A stretch of DNA of 49,795 nucleotides from Solirubrobacteraceae bacterium (GTDB lineage: Bacteria; Actinomycetota; Thermoleophilia; Solirubrobacterales; Solirubrobacteraceae): contig JANJTP010000034.1 in assembly GCA_024711025.1 (NCBI GenBank), positions 1 through 49,795 on the forward strand. The letters run 5' to 3'. Under the pieces are notes generated by a model. That model saw nothing but the letters and a program-made list of their open reading frames with translations. It was not told where the DNA came from and did no database searches. Made by a program: the position numbers and the translations under genes. Below are positions 1 to 7,215 of this stretch, in pieces (within the stretch, counting starts at the first letter, position 1; the number at the start of each line of letters is the position of its first letter).

Positions 1-492
1 TCCGGGTGTTCAGAGGGGTGGGCGGCGGAGGTGGCGGGCTGCCGGGCGGCGCAGTCGGCGGTGGGGCTCCCCTCGACCTCGTCGGCGGCGTCACGCGCCA
101 CGAAGAAGCCGACGACGGCGACCGTCACCGTCACGCAGACCGCCACCGCCCCGTCCGAGGCCGAGGCTGAGCCTGAGGTCGAGCCTGAGTCCGAGGCGCC
201 TGCGCCGGAGCCCGAGCGCCCGGCCGAGCCGCGCCCGCCGTTGATCGTCGTCCGCGACGGCGAGCCGGAGGGGGGCGTCCGGGAGCTGAGCTTCGAGAAG
301 GGCGGAGAGGTCGACTTCCGGGTGCGCTCCGACGCCGCCGACGAGGTCCACGTCCACGGCTACGACGAGACCGCCGCGCTGCCCGCCGGCAAGACCGTCC
401 GCATCCGCTTCCCGGCGAGCATCGACGGACGCTTCGAGGTCGAGCTCCACGGCGCGCACACGCAGATCGCGCGGCTCGAGGTGACGCCGTGA
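1..492 (+). CDS. Cupredoxin-like domain protein (5' partial)
   Basis: The reading frame is open from the first base, so the true start probably lies outside the window; the first in-window start would be GTG at 31. What is visible is a Thr/Ser/Lys-rich stretch, then an acidic Pro/Glu linker, then a compact beta-rich C-terminal domain of about 80 residues. That domain (FEKGGEVDFRV, HVHGYD, LPAGKTVRIRF, GRFEVELHG) resembles EfeO-type cupredoxin-like domains. The Cys ligand expected in the C-terminal loop of a blue-copper site is absent, so copper binding is doubtful. The linker suggests an envelope-anchored protein. Its stop overlaps the GTG of the membrane protein downstream (GTGA), so the two are translationally coupled. 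Confidence 0.6.
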   Translation, partial: SGCSEGWAAEVAGCRAAQSAVGLPSTSSAASRATKKPTTATVTVTQTATAPSEAEAEPEVEPESEAPAPEPERPAEPRPPLIVVRDGEPEGGVRELSFEKGGEVDFRVRSDAADEVHVHGYDETAALPAGKTVRIRFPASIDGRFEVELHGAHTQIARLEVTP

Positions 493-1907
493 GCCGCCGT
501 CTCCCGGTGGCGGTCGCCGCGGTCGTCGTCGCCGCCCTCGTCCTTCCCGCGGCGGCCTCGGCGCACGGGCTCGTCGGCAAGCAGGACCTGCCGATCCCGC
601 GCTGGCTGTTCGCCTGGGGCGCGGCGATGGTCCTCGTCCTCTCGTTCGTGGCCCTCGCGACCCTCTGGCCGCGTCCGCGGATGCAGGAGCTGCGCGAGCG
701 CGTCGTGTGGGCGGGCATCCCGCGCGTGCTGGAGGTCCTGTGCGGCGCGGTGGGCGTCGCCGTGTTCGGGATCGTCGTCTACGCCGGCCTGGCGGGCAGC
801 CAGAGCCCGCTGGAGAACCTCGCGCCGACGTTCGTCTACGTCGTCTTCTGGGTCGCGGTGCCGTTCGCGTCGCTCCTGCTCGGCGACGTCTTCCGCGCGT
901 TCAACCCGTGGCGCGCCGTCGCGCGCGCCGTCGCGTGGGCCGCGGGACGGGTGATGCCCGCGGGCGCGCTGCCCGAGCCGCTCGCCTACCCGGTGCGGCT
1001 GGGCCGCTGGCCCGCGGCGGCCGGCATCCTCGTGTTCGCCTGGGTGGAGCTCGTCTCGGTCAACCGCGACGACCCCAGCCTGCTGGCGATCCTCGCGCTC
1101 GCCTACGCCGCCGTGCAGCTCGTCGGCATGAGCCTCTACGGAATCGACCCGTGGCTGCGCAACGCGGACCCGTTCGGGGTCTTCTTCGGGCTGCTCGCGC
1201 GGGTCGCGCCACTGCGCTGGCGCGACCGCTCGCTCGTCGTCCGCCGGCCGCTTTCCGGGCTGCCGTCCCTCGACCCCCGCGCCGGGACCGTGGCGCTCGT
1301 CTGCGTGGCGATCGGGACGACTACGTTCGACGGCTTCTCGATGGGGACGCTGTGGAACGACGTCGCGCCCGACCTCCAGCAGTGGTTCATCGACGTCGGC
1401 CTCTCGGCGCAGGACGCGCTCCAGCTCGCCTTCACGATCGGCCTCGTCGGCTGCGTGCTGGCGGTCTACGGGCTCTACCGGCTCGGCATCGCCGGCATGC
1501 GCACGGTGGGGGAGGGCCACGACGCGCGCGAGCTGGCCGGCCTCTTCGCCCACACGCTCGTGCCGATCGCCTTCGCCTACCTCGTCGCCCACTACTTCTC
1601 GCTGCTGGGCTACCAGGGGCAGGCGCTGGCCTATCTCGTGTCCGACCCGCTCGGCGACGGCTCGAACCTGTTCGGCACCGCCGCGGCGACGATCGACTAC
1701 GGCTGGATCAGCGCGACCGGCGTCTGGTACGTGCAGGTCGGGGCGCTCGTGGTCGGCCACGTGGCGGGCCTCGCGCTGGCGCACGACCGCGCCCTGGCGG
1801 TCTACCGCGACCCGCAGGCGGCGACGCGCTCGCAGTACTGGATGCTCACCGTCATGGTCGGCTTCACGAGCCTCGGCCTGTGGCTGCTGTCGGCGTCGGC
1901 GCAATGA
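489..1907 (+). CDS. Polytopic membrane protein, fenitrothion hydrolase-like family
   Basis: This 472-residue protein has an N-terminal signal-like helix ending near ASAHGL, followed by about ten hydrophobic segments. It resembles actinobacterial proteins catalogued as fenitrothion hydrolase; for this lineage I regard that name as inherited and not evidence of pesticide hydrolysis. Conserved-looking polar patches include FNPWRA, LYGIDPWLRNADPFG and HYFSLLGYQGQ, which could line a transport path or hold cofactor ligands. It is coupled by GTGA to the cupredoxin-like gene upstream and by ATGA to a 44-residue membrane peptide downstream. With a SCO1-like copper chaperone close by, a role in copper or respiratory membrane biology is possible, but that is inference. 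Confidence 0.75.
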   Translation: MSRRLPVAVAAVVVAALVLPAAASAHGLVGKQDLPIPRWLFAWGAAMVLVLSFVALATLWPRPRMQELRERVVWAGIPRVLEVLCGAVGVAVFGIVVYAGLAGSQSPLENLAPTFVYVVFWVAVPFASLLLGDVFRAFNPWRAVARAVAWAAGRVMPAGALPEPLAYPVRLGRWPAAAGILVFAWVELVSVNRDDPSLLAILALAYAAVQLVGMSLYGIDPWLRNADPFGVFFGLLARVAPLRWRDRSLVVRRPLSGLPSLDPRAGTVALVCVAIGTTTFDGFSMGTLWNDVAPDLQQWFIDVGLSAQDALQLAFTIGLVGCVLAVYGLYRLGIAGMRTVGEGHDARELAGLFAHTLVPIAFAYLVAHYFSLLGYQGQALAYLVSDPLGDGSNLFGTAAATIDYGWISATGVWYVQVGALVVGHVAGLALAHDRALAVYRDPQAATRSQYWMLTVMVGFTSLGLWLLSASAQ

Positions 1908-2038
1908 CCGAGCTGCCCATCGCCCACATCGGCCACTGGTGGACGTCGCTGCTCTACCTGGCCCCGGTCCTGCTCGTCGTGGTCTGGCTGGCGGTCCAGA
2001 GCTGGCGCCAGCGGCGCCAGGATCGGACCGACCGATGA
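1904..2038 (+). CDS. 44-residue single-pass membrane microprotein
   Basis: The ATG at 1904 overlaps the stop of the polytopic membrane gene (ATGA). The product starts MTELPIAHIGHWWTSL, has one hydrophobic helix (about residues 14-31), and ends in a basic tail (WRQRRQDRTDR). Overlapping start, clean topology and positive-inside tail argue for a real gene. It is probably a small subunit or stabiliser of the larger protein. I do not recognise a named family. Confidence 0.6.
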   Translation: MTELPIAHIGHWWTSLLYLAPVLLVVVWLAVQSWRQRRQDRTDR

Positions 2039-2073
2039 CTTAGCCTGAGCCGGACGGGGAATGGGGTCCTGCG

Positions 2074-2310
2074 ATGACGATGACGGCCGACCAGCTCCGC
2101 GCGCTCCTGCAGGACGTGCCCGACACGCGGGAGATCGTGATCTGTCGCGACGCGGCCGAGGACGAGCTCGTGGCGGCGTGGCGGGAGGCGCACGCCGAGG
2201 CGACCCGGGCGCTGGACCGCTGGCGCGCGGCGCCGGGCGCCGAGGCGTTTGCCGTCTACCGCGCGGCGGCCGACCGCGCGGACGCGGCGAGCGAGGCGAT
2301 CGCCCGCTGA
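2074..2310 (+). CDS. Small helical hypothetical protein
   Basis: This encodes a 78-residue soluble, almost entirely helical protein rich in Ala, Arg, Asp and Glu, beginning MTMTADQLRALLQ and ending ADAASEAIAR. It has no signal peptide and no recognisable motif. A TAGCCT hexamer at 2041-2046 is a possible -10 element that would give a leader of about 20 bases, and a G-rich run precedes the ATG. It ends 13 bases before the convergent SCO1-like gene. Function unknown. Confidence 0.5.
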   Translation: MTMTADQLRALLQDVPDTREIVICRDAAEDELVAAWREAHAEATRALDRWRAAPGAEAFAVYRAAADRADAASEAIAR

Positions 2311-2317
2311 CGGACCG

Positions 2318-2331
2318 CGGCGATCACGCCG
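2318..2331. terminator. Small hairpin between convergent genes
   Basis: CGGCG-ATCA-CGCCG forms a five-pair stem with a four-base loop where the small helical gene meets the SCO1-like gene. There is no T-run, so activity as an intrinsic terminator is uncertain. Confidence 0.3.
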
Positions 2332-2941
2332 GCTCGGCCTCGAGCCTGGCGATGTCGTGCGCGAGCCCCTCGGGCGTGAGCTGGTCGACGGGGAAGCCGA
2401 TCCGCCGGCGCCCGTCGCGGTCGAGGACCACGACGTGGGCGGTGTGCTCGAAGCCCTCGCCCTGCGGTTGGATGCCGTAGTCCTTCCAGATCGGCTCGAG
2501 CGCGGCTCGGTCGCCGAGCAGGAAGGTCATGCGGCGCGTGAGCTTCTGGTCGAGGAGGAACTGCCGGGCGCTGCGCTGCGTGTCGTTGGCGGGGTCGACG
2601 CTGATGGCGAGCGCGGGGACGTCGTGGCCGAGGATGTCGAGCGCGCCGCGGATCTGCTGCGCGGCCAGCGGGCAGGTGTCCTCGCAGGTGGAGTAGAGGA
2701 AGGTCAGGACGGTGACCCGGCCCCGGCTGTCGGCGAGGCTGACGGGCTCGCCGTCCTGATCGGTCAACGTGAAGTCGCGGATCGGGATGTCCGGCGGCTG
2801 CTGCGCCCCCGCCCACGCGTCGGCCGTGGCCGGCGGCGAGCCGTCGTCGCTCCAGCCGGCGGCCAGCAGCCCGATCCCGGCCGCGAGCACGCAGGCGAAG
2901 GCGGTGACGAGGGCGAGATGGACACGACGCATGACGTCCAT
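2324..2941 (-). CDS. SCO1/SenC family copper chaperone
   Basis: This is a 205-residue thioredoxin-fold protein with one N-terminal membrane helix (about residues 8-29). The SCO copper site is present: STCEDTCP supplies Cys86 and Cys90, and FEHTAHVVVLD supplies the His (about 166). SCO proteins deliver copper to the CuA centre of cytochrome c oxidase subunit II on the outer face of the membrane. Subunits I and III of such an oxidase lie at the far right of this window, which fits. ATG at 2941 is used; an in-frame ATG at 2932 is an alternative. It is divergent from the moeB-like gene, with 87 bases between. Confidence 0.88.
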   Translation of the reverse strand: MDVMRRVHLALVTAFACVLAAGIGLLAAGWSDDGSPPATADAWAGAQQPPDIPIRDFTLTDQDGEPVSLADSRGRVTVLTFLYSTCEDTCPLAAQQIRGALDILGHDVPALAISVDPANDTQRSARQFLLDQKLTRRMTFLLGDRAALEPIWKDYGIQPQGEGFEHTAHVVVLDRDGRRRIGFPVDQLTPEGLAHDIARLEAEPA

Positions 2942-2984
2942 GATGGCGAACCGGCCGAGACGGCTCTGCGAGGCGCGTCAGGAA

Positions 2985-3002
2985 GCTATACTTTCTGAAG
3001 CA
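2985..3002 (+). promoter_or_regulatory. Candidate promoter/operator of the cysteine cluster
   Basis: A good -10 (TATACT, 2987-2992) is followed by CTTTCTGAAG. The 18-base block matches the block just before cysM (4516-4533) at 14 of 18 positions. No convincing -35 is seen. The transcript would have a leader of about 30 bases containing AGGAA before the ATG at 3029. Confidence 0.5.
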
Positions 3003-3028
3003 CCCGAACCCCGACAGGAATTCATCCC

Positions 3029-4207
3029 ATGACCCCCAGCGGCGCCGACTACATCCGCCAGATCAAGGAGCAGATCTCCGAGGTGGACCCCTCCGAGGTC
3101 CGCGAGCTCCTGGACGAGGGGATCGCGCTGGTCGACGTCCGCGAGTCGGACGAGTGGGACGCCGGCCATCTGCCGGGCGCCGCCCACGTCCCGCGCGGGC
3201 ACCTCGAGTCGCGGATCGACGGCGCGGTGCCCGACCGCGACCAGCGCGTCGTCCTCTACTGCGCCGGCGGCACCCGCTCGGCGCTGGCCGCCAAGACGCT
3301 CGCCGACCTCGGCTACGCCAACGTCGAGTCGATGACGGGCGGCTACACGCTGTGGAAGGACCGCGGCTACGAGGTGGACGTCCCTCGCCGGCTCACCGCC
3401 GAGCAGCGCGAGCGCTACTCGCGCCACTTCCTGCTGCCTGAGATCGGCCAGGCCGGCCAGGAGAAGCTGCTCGACGCGAAGGTGCTGCTGCTCGGCGCCG
3501 GCGGGCTCGGCGCTCCGACGGCGCTGTACCTCGCGGCGGCCGGCGTCGGCACGATCGGCGTCATCGACAACGACGTCGTCGATCTCTCCAACCTCCAGCG
3601 CCAGGTCATCCACACCACCGACCGCATCGGCGAGCTGAAGGTCGACTCGGCCGAGCAGGCGATGAAGGCGATCAACCCGGGCATCGAGGTCGTCAAGTAC
3701 CCGTTCCGGCTGAGCGCCGAGAACATCCTGGAGGTCATCGAGGGCTACGACGTGATCGTCGACGGCCTCGACAACTTCCCGACGCGCTACCTGCTCAACG
3801 ACGCCACCGTGCGTCTGCAGATCCCGGTCGTCTCGGCCTCGATCCTCGGCTTCGACGGGCAGCTCTCGGTCTTCAAGCCCTACGACGGGCCGTGCTACCG
3901 CTGCCTGTACCCGGTGCCGCCGCCGGCCGAGCTGGCGCCGTCCTGCGGCGCCAACGGCGTCCTGGGCGTGCTGCCCGGCACGATGGGGCTGCTCCAGGCC
4001 ACGGAGGTGGTCAAGCTGATCGTGGGCATCGGCGAGCCGCTCGTCGGCCGCCTGCTGCTCTACGAGGCGCTCGGCGCGACGTTCACCGAGCTCAAGGTCC
4101 GCCGCGATCCGGAGTGCCCCGTCTGCTCGCGCGCGCCGGAGGACATCACCGACGAGGAGATGGGCGTCTTCCCCGACTACGAGGCGTTCTGCGCCGCGGC
4201 CGGCTAG
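3029..4207 (+). CDS. Rhodanese-MoeB/ThiF fusion: sulfur-carrier adenylyltransferase
   Basis: This 392-residue fusion adenylates the C-terminal glycine of a ubiquitin-like sulfur carrier and probably supplies the sulfur. Residues about 20-115 are a rhodanese domain with active-site Cys78 in YCAGGTRSA. Residues about 125-390 are an E1-like MoeB/ThiF domain: GAGGLG nucleotide loop at 156-161, DNFPTRY, zinc cysteines at 289/292 (CYRC) and 363/366 (CPVC), and Cys306 as a candidate thioester residue. Mycobacterial MoeZ has the same two domains in the opposite order. The next gene encodes a CysO-like carrier and then CysM, so cysteine synthesis is the likely main role; service to other carriers such as MoaD is possible. 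Confidence 0.9.
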   Translation: MTPSGADYIRQIKEQISEVDPSEVRELLDEGIALVDVRESDEWDAGHLPGAAHVPRGHLESRIDGAVPDRDQRVVLYCAGGTRSALAAKTLADLGYANVESMTGGYTLWKDRGYEVDVPRRLTAEQRERYSRHFLLPEIGQAGQEKLLDAKVLLLGAGGLGAPTALYLAAAGVGTIGVIDNDVVDLSNLQRQVIHTTDRIGELKVDSAEQAMKAINPGIEVVKYPFRLSAENILEVIEGYDVIVDGLDNFPTRYLLNDATVRLQIPVVSASILGFDGQLSVFKPYDGPCYRCLYPVPPPAELAPSCGANGVLGVLPGTMGLLQATEVVKLIVGIGEPLVGRLLLYEALGATFTELKVRRDPECPVCSRAPEDITDEEMGVFPDYEAFCAAAG

Positions 4208-4213
4208 CGGCGC

Positions 4214-4219
4214 TAGGGT
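4214..4219 (+). promoter_or_regulatory. Leaderless-type -10 element of cysO
   Basis: TAGGGT ends 10 bases before the cysO ATG, with no Shine-Dalgarno sequence between. cysO may therefore be transcribed separately from the moeB-like gene. Confidence 0.4.
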
Positions 4220-4229
4220 TCCGCTCCCT

Positions 4230-4508
4230 ATGGCAACCGTCCGCATCCCCCCGGTCCTGCGCTCGTCCGTCGGCGGCGCGAAGGAGGTCGGCGCCGCCGG
4301 CTCCGACGTCGGCGCCGTGCTCCGCTCGCTCGCCGACCAGCACCCCGCCACTCGGAGCCAGCTCTTCGGCGACGACGGCGAGCTCAACCGCTACGTCAAC
4401 GTCTACCTCAACGACGAGGACGTGCGGGTCCTGGACGGCCTCGCGACCGCGGTCGACGAGAGCGACGTGATCGTGATCCTCCCCGCGATGGCCGGCGGGG
4501 CCTGCTGA
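4230..4508 (+). CDS. cysO: CysO/MoaD-like ubiquitin-fold sulfur carrier with GGAC tail
   Basis: This 92-residue protein has the beta-grasp pattern of CysO, MoaD and ThiS (NRYVNVYLNDEDVRVLDGL, then DVIVILPAMAGG). These carriers bear a thiocarboxylate on a C-terminal Gly-Gly. Here the diglycine is followed by Ala-Cys before the stop, so the chain ends GGAC and the glycine is not free. A JAMM protease of the Mec type lies 1.2 kb downstream and could remove the last two residues, as QbsD is reported to do for QbsE in Pseudomonas. Position between the MoeB-like and CysM genes fits a cysteine-biosynthetic role. Confidence 0.88.
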   Translation: MATVRIPPVLRSSVGGAKEVGAAGSDVGAVLRSLADQHPATRSQLFGDDGELNRYVNVYLNDEDVRVLDGLATAVDESDVIVILPAMAGGAC

Positions 4509-4515
4509 CCCCAGG

Positions 4516-4533
4516 GCTACACTTCGTGAAGTA
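4516..4533 (+). promoter_or_regulatory. Leaderless-type promoter with dyad before cysM
   Basis: TACACT (4518-4523) ends 10 bases before the cysM ATG. It overlaps ACTTC-GT-GAAGT, a five-pair dyad around the predicted transcription start. The block is similar to the one before the moeB-like gene at 2985-3002. Confidence 0.45.
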
Positions 4534-5508
4534 ATGGCCCTCCCCGAGTTGCGCAACCGGCCCTGCGGCGGCCGCTACGGCGACATCGTCCAGGCGATCG
4601 GCAACACGCCGCTCGTGGAGCTCAAGCGGCTGTCCCCGAAGCCCGGCGTCCGCATCTGGGCGAAGATGGAGTCGTTCAACCCGACCGGCTCCGTCAAGGA
4701 CCGCGTCGCGCGCGCCCTCATCGAGGACGCCGAGGAGAAGGGGCTCATCCGGCCCGGCCAGACGATCCTCGAGCCGACCTCCGGCAACACCGGCATCTCG
4801 CTGGCGATGATCTGCTCGCGCAAGGGCTATCCGCTGAAGGTCGTCATGCCCGACAACGTGACTCCCGAGCGCACCCAGCTGCTGAAGATGTACGGCGCCG
4901 AGATCGTCTACTCGCCGGGCGCCCAGGGCTCCAACGGCGCCGTCGCCATGGCGCTGGAGATGGCGGAGGGCGACGCGACGTACTACCTGCCCTACCAGTA
5001 CGGCAACCCGGCGAACCCGGGCGCCCACTACCACGGCACGGCGCCCGAGATCCTCGAGGAGCTCGACGGCGACGTCGCCGCGTTCGTCGCGGGCCTGGGC
5101 ACGGGCGGCACGCTCATGGGCAACGGCCGGCGCCTCAAGGAGGAGCTCGGCGACGCGGTGAAGATCGTGGCCGCCGAGCCGATGCAGGGCGAGCCCGTCC
5201 AGGGGCTGCGCTCGCTCGACGACGGCTTCATCCCGCCGATCATCGACCTCTCCGTGCTCGACCGGAAGATCTTCGTCACCAACCGCGACGCGATCCTCTG
5301 GACGCGCAAGCTCCTCGACGAGGAGGGCGTCTTCGCCGGCGTCTCGACGGGCGCCATCGCCCGCGTGGCGGTGCGGATCGCGGGCGAGATCGACGAGGGC
5401 AACGTCGTCTTCCTCGTCGCGGACGACGGCTGGAAGTACCTCTCCAGCGGCATCTACACGCTGCCGGTGGACGAGGTCGAGAACCTCGACTCCACGGTCT
5501 GGTGGTAG
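4534..5508 (+). CDS. cysM: CysM: PLP-dependent cysteine synthase, CysO-type
   Basis: This 324-residue beta-replacement enzyme has PLP-binding Lys55 in NPTGSVKDR, the phosphate/substrate loop TSGNTG, and the glycine-rich GLGTGGTLMG. In mycobacteria the orthologue uses O-phosphoserine and CysO-thiocarboxylate to make a CysO-cysteine adduct. The neighbouring cysO and mec genes make that the best reading here, over a plain O-acetylserine sulfhydrylase. It ends LDSTVWW, a C-terminal tail of the kind that enters the active site in mycobacterial CysM. It is nine bases upstream of tatA. Confidence 0.92.
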   Translation: MALPELRNRPCGGRYGDIVQAIGNTPLVELKRLSPKPGVRIWAKMESFNPTGSVKDRVARALIEDAEEKGLIRPGQTILEPTSGNTGISLAMICSRKGYPLKVVMPDNVTPERTQLLKMYGAEIVYSPGAQGSNGAVAMALEMAEGDATYYLPYQYGNPANPGAHYHGTAPEILEELDGDVAAFVAGLGTGGTLMGNGRRLKEELGDAVKIVAAEPMQGEPVQGLRSLDDGFIPPIIDLSVLDRKIFVTNRDAILWTRKLLDEEGVFAGVSTGAIARVAVRIAGEIDEGNVVFLVADDGWKYLSSGIYTLPVDEVENLDSTVWW

Positions 5509-5517
5509 AACAGGACC

Positions 5518-5721
5518 ATGCTGCCAGGATCGATCGGGCCCATGGAAGTCGTCGTCGTCCTCATCATCGCGCTGATCGTCCTCGGTCCGTCCAAGCTGCC
5601 GAACGCGGCGCGCTCGGTCGGTAAGGGGATGCGCGAGTTCAAGGCCGCCCTCACCGACGCGGACCCGCGCCGGGACGACGAGGACGCCGAGTTCCCCGGG
5701 CTCGACTCGCCCAAGTCGTGA
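5518..5721 (+). CDS. tatA: TatA-family twin-arginine translocase subunit
   Basis: This 67-residue protein has the TatA/TatB plan: one membrane helix (about residues 9-23), the hinge GPSKLPNAARS, an amphipathic helix (VGKGMREFKAAL), and an acidic tail. TatA forms the pore of the Tat system for folded proteins. It sits inside the cysteine cluster, nine bases after cysM, and overlaps mec by GTGA. The Met at codon 9 (5542) is an alternative start. TatA is favoured over TatB by length, but the two are hard to tell apart. Confidence 0.85.
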   Translation: MLPGSIGPMEVVVVLIIALIVLGPSKLPNAARSVGKGMREFKAALTDADPRRDDEDAEFPGLDSPKS

Positions 5722-6101
5722 GGATCCCGCAGGAGCTGGTCGACCAGATGGTCGACCACGCCCGCGAGGAGGCCCCGAACGAGTGCTGCGGGTTCGTCGC
5801 CCGGCGCGGTGACGAGGCCGTCGAGGTCCGCCGGATGGTCAACGAGGCGGCCAGCCCGCTGCGCTTCGAGATCGACGGCCTCGCGGCCTACCGGGCGATC
5901 GACGCGTTCGAGGCCGCCGGCCACGAGCTCGGCGCGATCTACCACTCGCACACGCGCACCGAGCCGTACCCGTCGCAGACCGACATCAACTTCGCGGCCA
6001 ACTGGCCGGGCGTCGAGTGGGTCATCGTCGGGCTGGACCGGCGCGGCGAGGCGACCGTGCGCTCCTACCTCATCGAGGACGGCCACGTCCGCGAGCTCTG
6101 A
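5718..6101 (+). CDS. mec: Mec-like JAMM metalloprotease
   Basis: This 127-residue JAB1/MPN+ domain protein carries the whole zinc motif: Glu22 in EAPNECCGF, then HSHTRTEPYPSQTD giving His76, His78, Ser86 and Asp89. Mycobacterial Mec releases cysteine from the CysO-cysteine adduct. Here the same enzyme, or this one acting twice, may also trim the Ala-Cys tail of CysO. The GTG start overlaps the tatA stop, so it depends on transcription of cysM-tatA. Confidence 0.92.
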   Translation: MRIPQELVDQMVDHAREEAPNECCGFVARRGDEAVEVRRMVNEAASPLRFEIDGLAAYRAIDAFEAAGHELGAIYHSHTRTEPYPSQTDINFAANWPGVEWVIVGLDRRGEATVRSYLIEDGHVREL

Positions 6102-6108
6102 CCCCCTG

Positions 6109-6417
6109 GTGAAGGTCGCGGGGGCCCGCAACCAGGCGGAGGCCGAGTTCCTCCAGGGCCTGCTGCGGGAGGAGGGGGTGCCGTCGACGCTGCGGCGCAC
6201 CGCGGGGTTCGATGTCCCGGACTTCCTCGCGGCCGGACCGCGCGACGTGCTGGTGGCGCGCTCGACGCTCGAGACGGCCCGCGATGTTCTGCTCCAGTCG
6301 GACCTCGGATCGGTCCTGCCGGGAGGCGCCCGCACGGACCCCCCGTGGCGGGTGGCGGCGGTCCTGGGCGCCGGGCTCGTGGTGCTCGCGCTGATCGTGC
6401 TGCTCGCGACGCTCTGA
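6109..6417 (+). CDS. DUF2007 putative signal-transducing protein with C-terminal helix
   Basis: The GTG at 6109 gives 102 residues. The N-terminal part (VKVAGARNQAEAEFLQGLL, EGVPSTLRR, ARSTLETARDVL) fits the DUF2007 family, a small ferredoxin-like fold sometimes named putative signal-transducing protein. A hydrophobic helix (about 80-101) anchors it at the C-terminus. It starts seven bases after mec, so it is probably the last gene of the cysteine operon. Its function there is unknown. Confidence 0.7.
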   Translation: MKVAGARNQAEAEFLQGLLREEGVPSTLRRTAGFDVPDFLAAGPRDVLVARSTLETARDVLLQSDLGSVLPGGARTDPPWRVAAVLGAGLVVLALIVLLATL

Positions 6418-6437
6418 GCCGCCCGCTAGCGCGCGGC
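6418..6437. terminator. Hairpin over convergent gene ends
   Basis: GCCGC pairs with GCGGC around an inner CGCTAGCG, and the hairpin includes the stop codon of the minus-strand gene. It could end transcripts from both sides. No T-run is present. Confidence 0.4.
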
Positions 6438-7184
6438 CTGCGCCATCCGGGCCAGGTGGGCTCGCCACGTGCCCTCGGTGTGGGTCAGCGAGCGGCCGTG
6501 GAAGGCGGGCACGAGCCCCTCGCGCGGCCCGGCGGGCGTGGCGATCGCGAAGTCGACCGCGGCCTGCTCGCCCTCCTCGCGCGCGAGCAGGTCGACGACG
6601 GTGCCGCCGAGCAGCTCCGCGTCGCGCAGGCCCGGCGGGAAGGAGGGCGGCGGCCCTTCGCGCAGACGCCGGGCGATCGCCGGCCGGGCGAGCGCCGTCT
6701 GCCCCGAGAGCCACGCGCCCGCGCCGGCGACCAGCCACGCCCAGCGCCAGGCCCGCACGAGCGTTCCGAGCTGGGTCGGCGGCGGCAGGCGCGGGTTCGC
6801 GTGCCCGATCGCCAGCCGCCCGTAGAGCGCGGCCGGCGTGCGCAGCAGCATCGCGCGGGACTCCTCCAGGCCGCTGGCGCGGTGCTCGAGCAGCGGCGGC
6901 GTGAGGACGTGCACGTCGGTGCCCGAGAGCGCGCCCGCGACGTAGCGCCGTGACGCGGGCGAGGTGAGCGCCCTGCGCAGCCCGAGCGCCGGCCGGGCGA
7001 GAGCGAGCTGGCTCTCGGACGCGTGCAGGACGACCCCCACGTCCTCCGGCAGCGACGGCAGCAGGCGCGTCAGCCGCGCCCGCAGCTCCTCCAGCTGGGC
7101 GAGGACGGCCTCGGCGTGCGCGGCGTCCTCCTCCGCGTGACGGGCCGTGAAATGCGCCGAGCCGGTCTCGATCCACGCGCTCAC
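6426..7184 (-). CDS. Degenerate peptidase-MA-like protein
   Basis: From the GTG at 7184 the product is 252 residues (VSAWIETGSAHFTARHAEEDA). The layout recalls gluzincin (peptidase MA) proteins: a substrate-side domain with HFTARH, helices covering LEELRARLTRLLP, a Val-rich strand (VGVVLHAS), and WLVAGAGAWLSGQ where active relatives often have a Glu-containing WL-EG--EY segment. No HExxH is present, so it is likely catalytically dead or very diverged. This assignment is pattern-based. It follows the DUF1152 gene by 31 bases on the same strand. Confidence 0.5.
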   Translation of the reverse strand: MSAWIETGSAHFTARHAEEDAAHAEAVLAQLEELRARLTRLLPSLPEDVGVVLHASESQLALARPALGLRRALTSPASRRYVAGALSGTDVHVLTPPLLEHRASGLEESRAMLLRTPAALYGRLAIGHANPRLPPPTQLGTLVRAWRWAWLVAGAGAWLSGQTALARPAIARRLREGPPPSFPPGLRDAELLGGTVVDLLAREEGEQAAVDFAIATPAGPREGLVPAFHGRSLTHTEGTWRAHLARMAQAAR

Positions 7185-7215
7185 GCCGCGGACTTCGCCG
7201 TCGGGGCGCGCGAAC

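Noticed and set aside
489-1907. Pesticide (fenitrothion) hydrolase activity
   Set aside because: Family name only; no known catalytic signature for organophosphate hydrolysis is visible in this polytopic protein.
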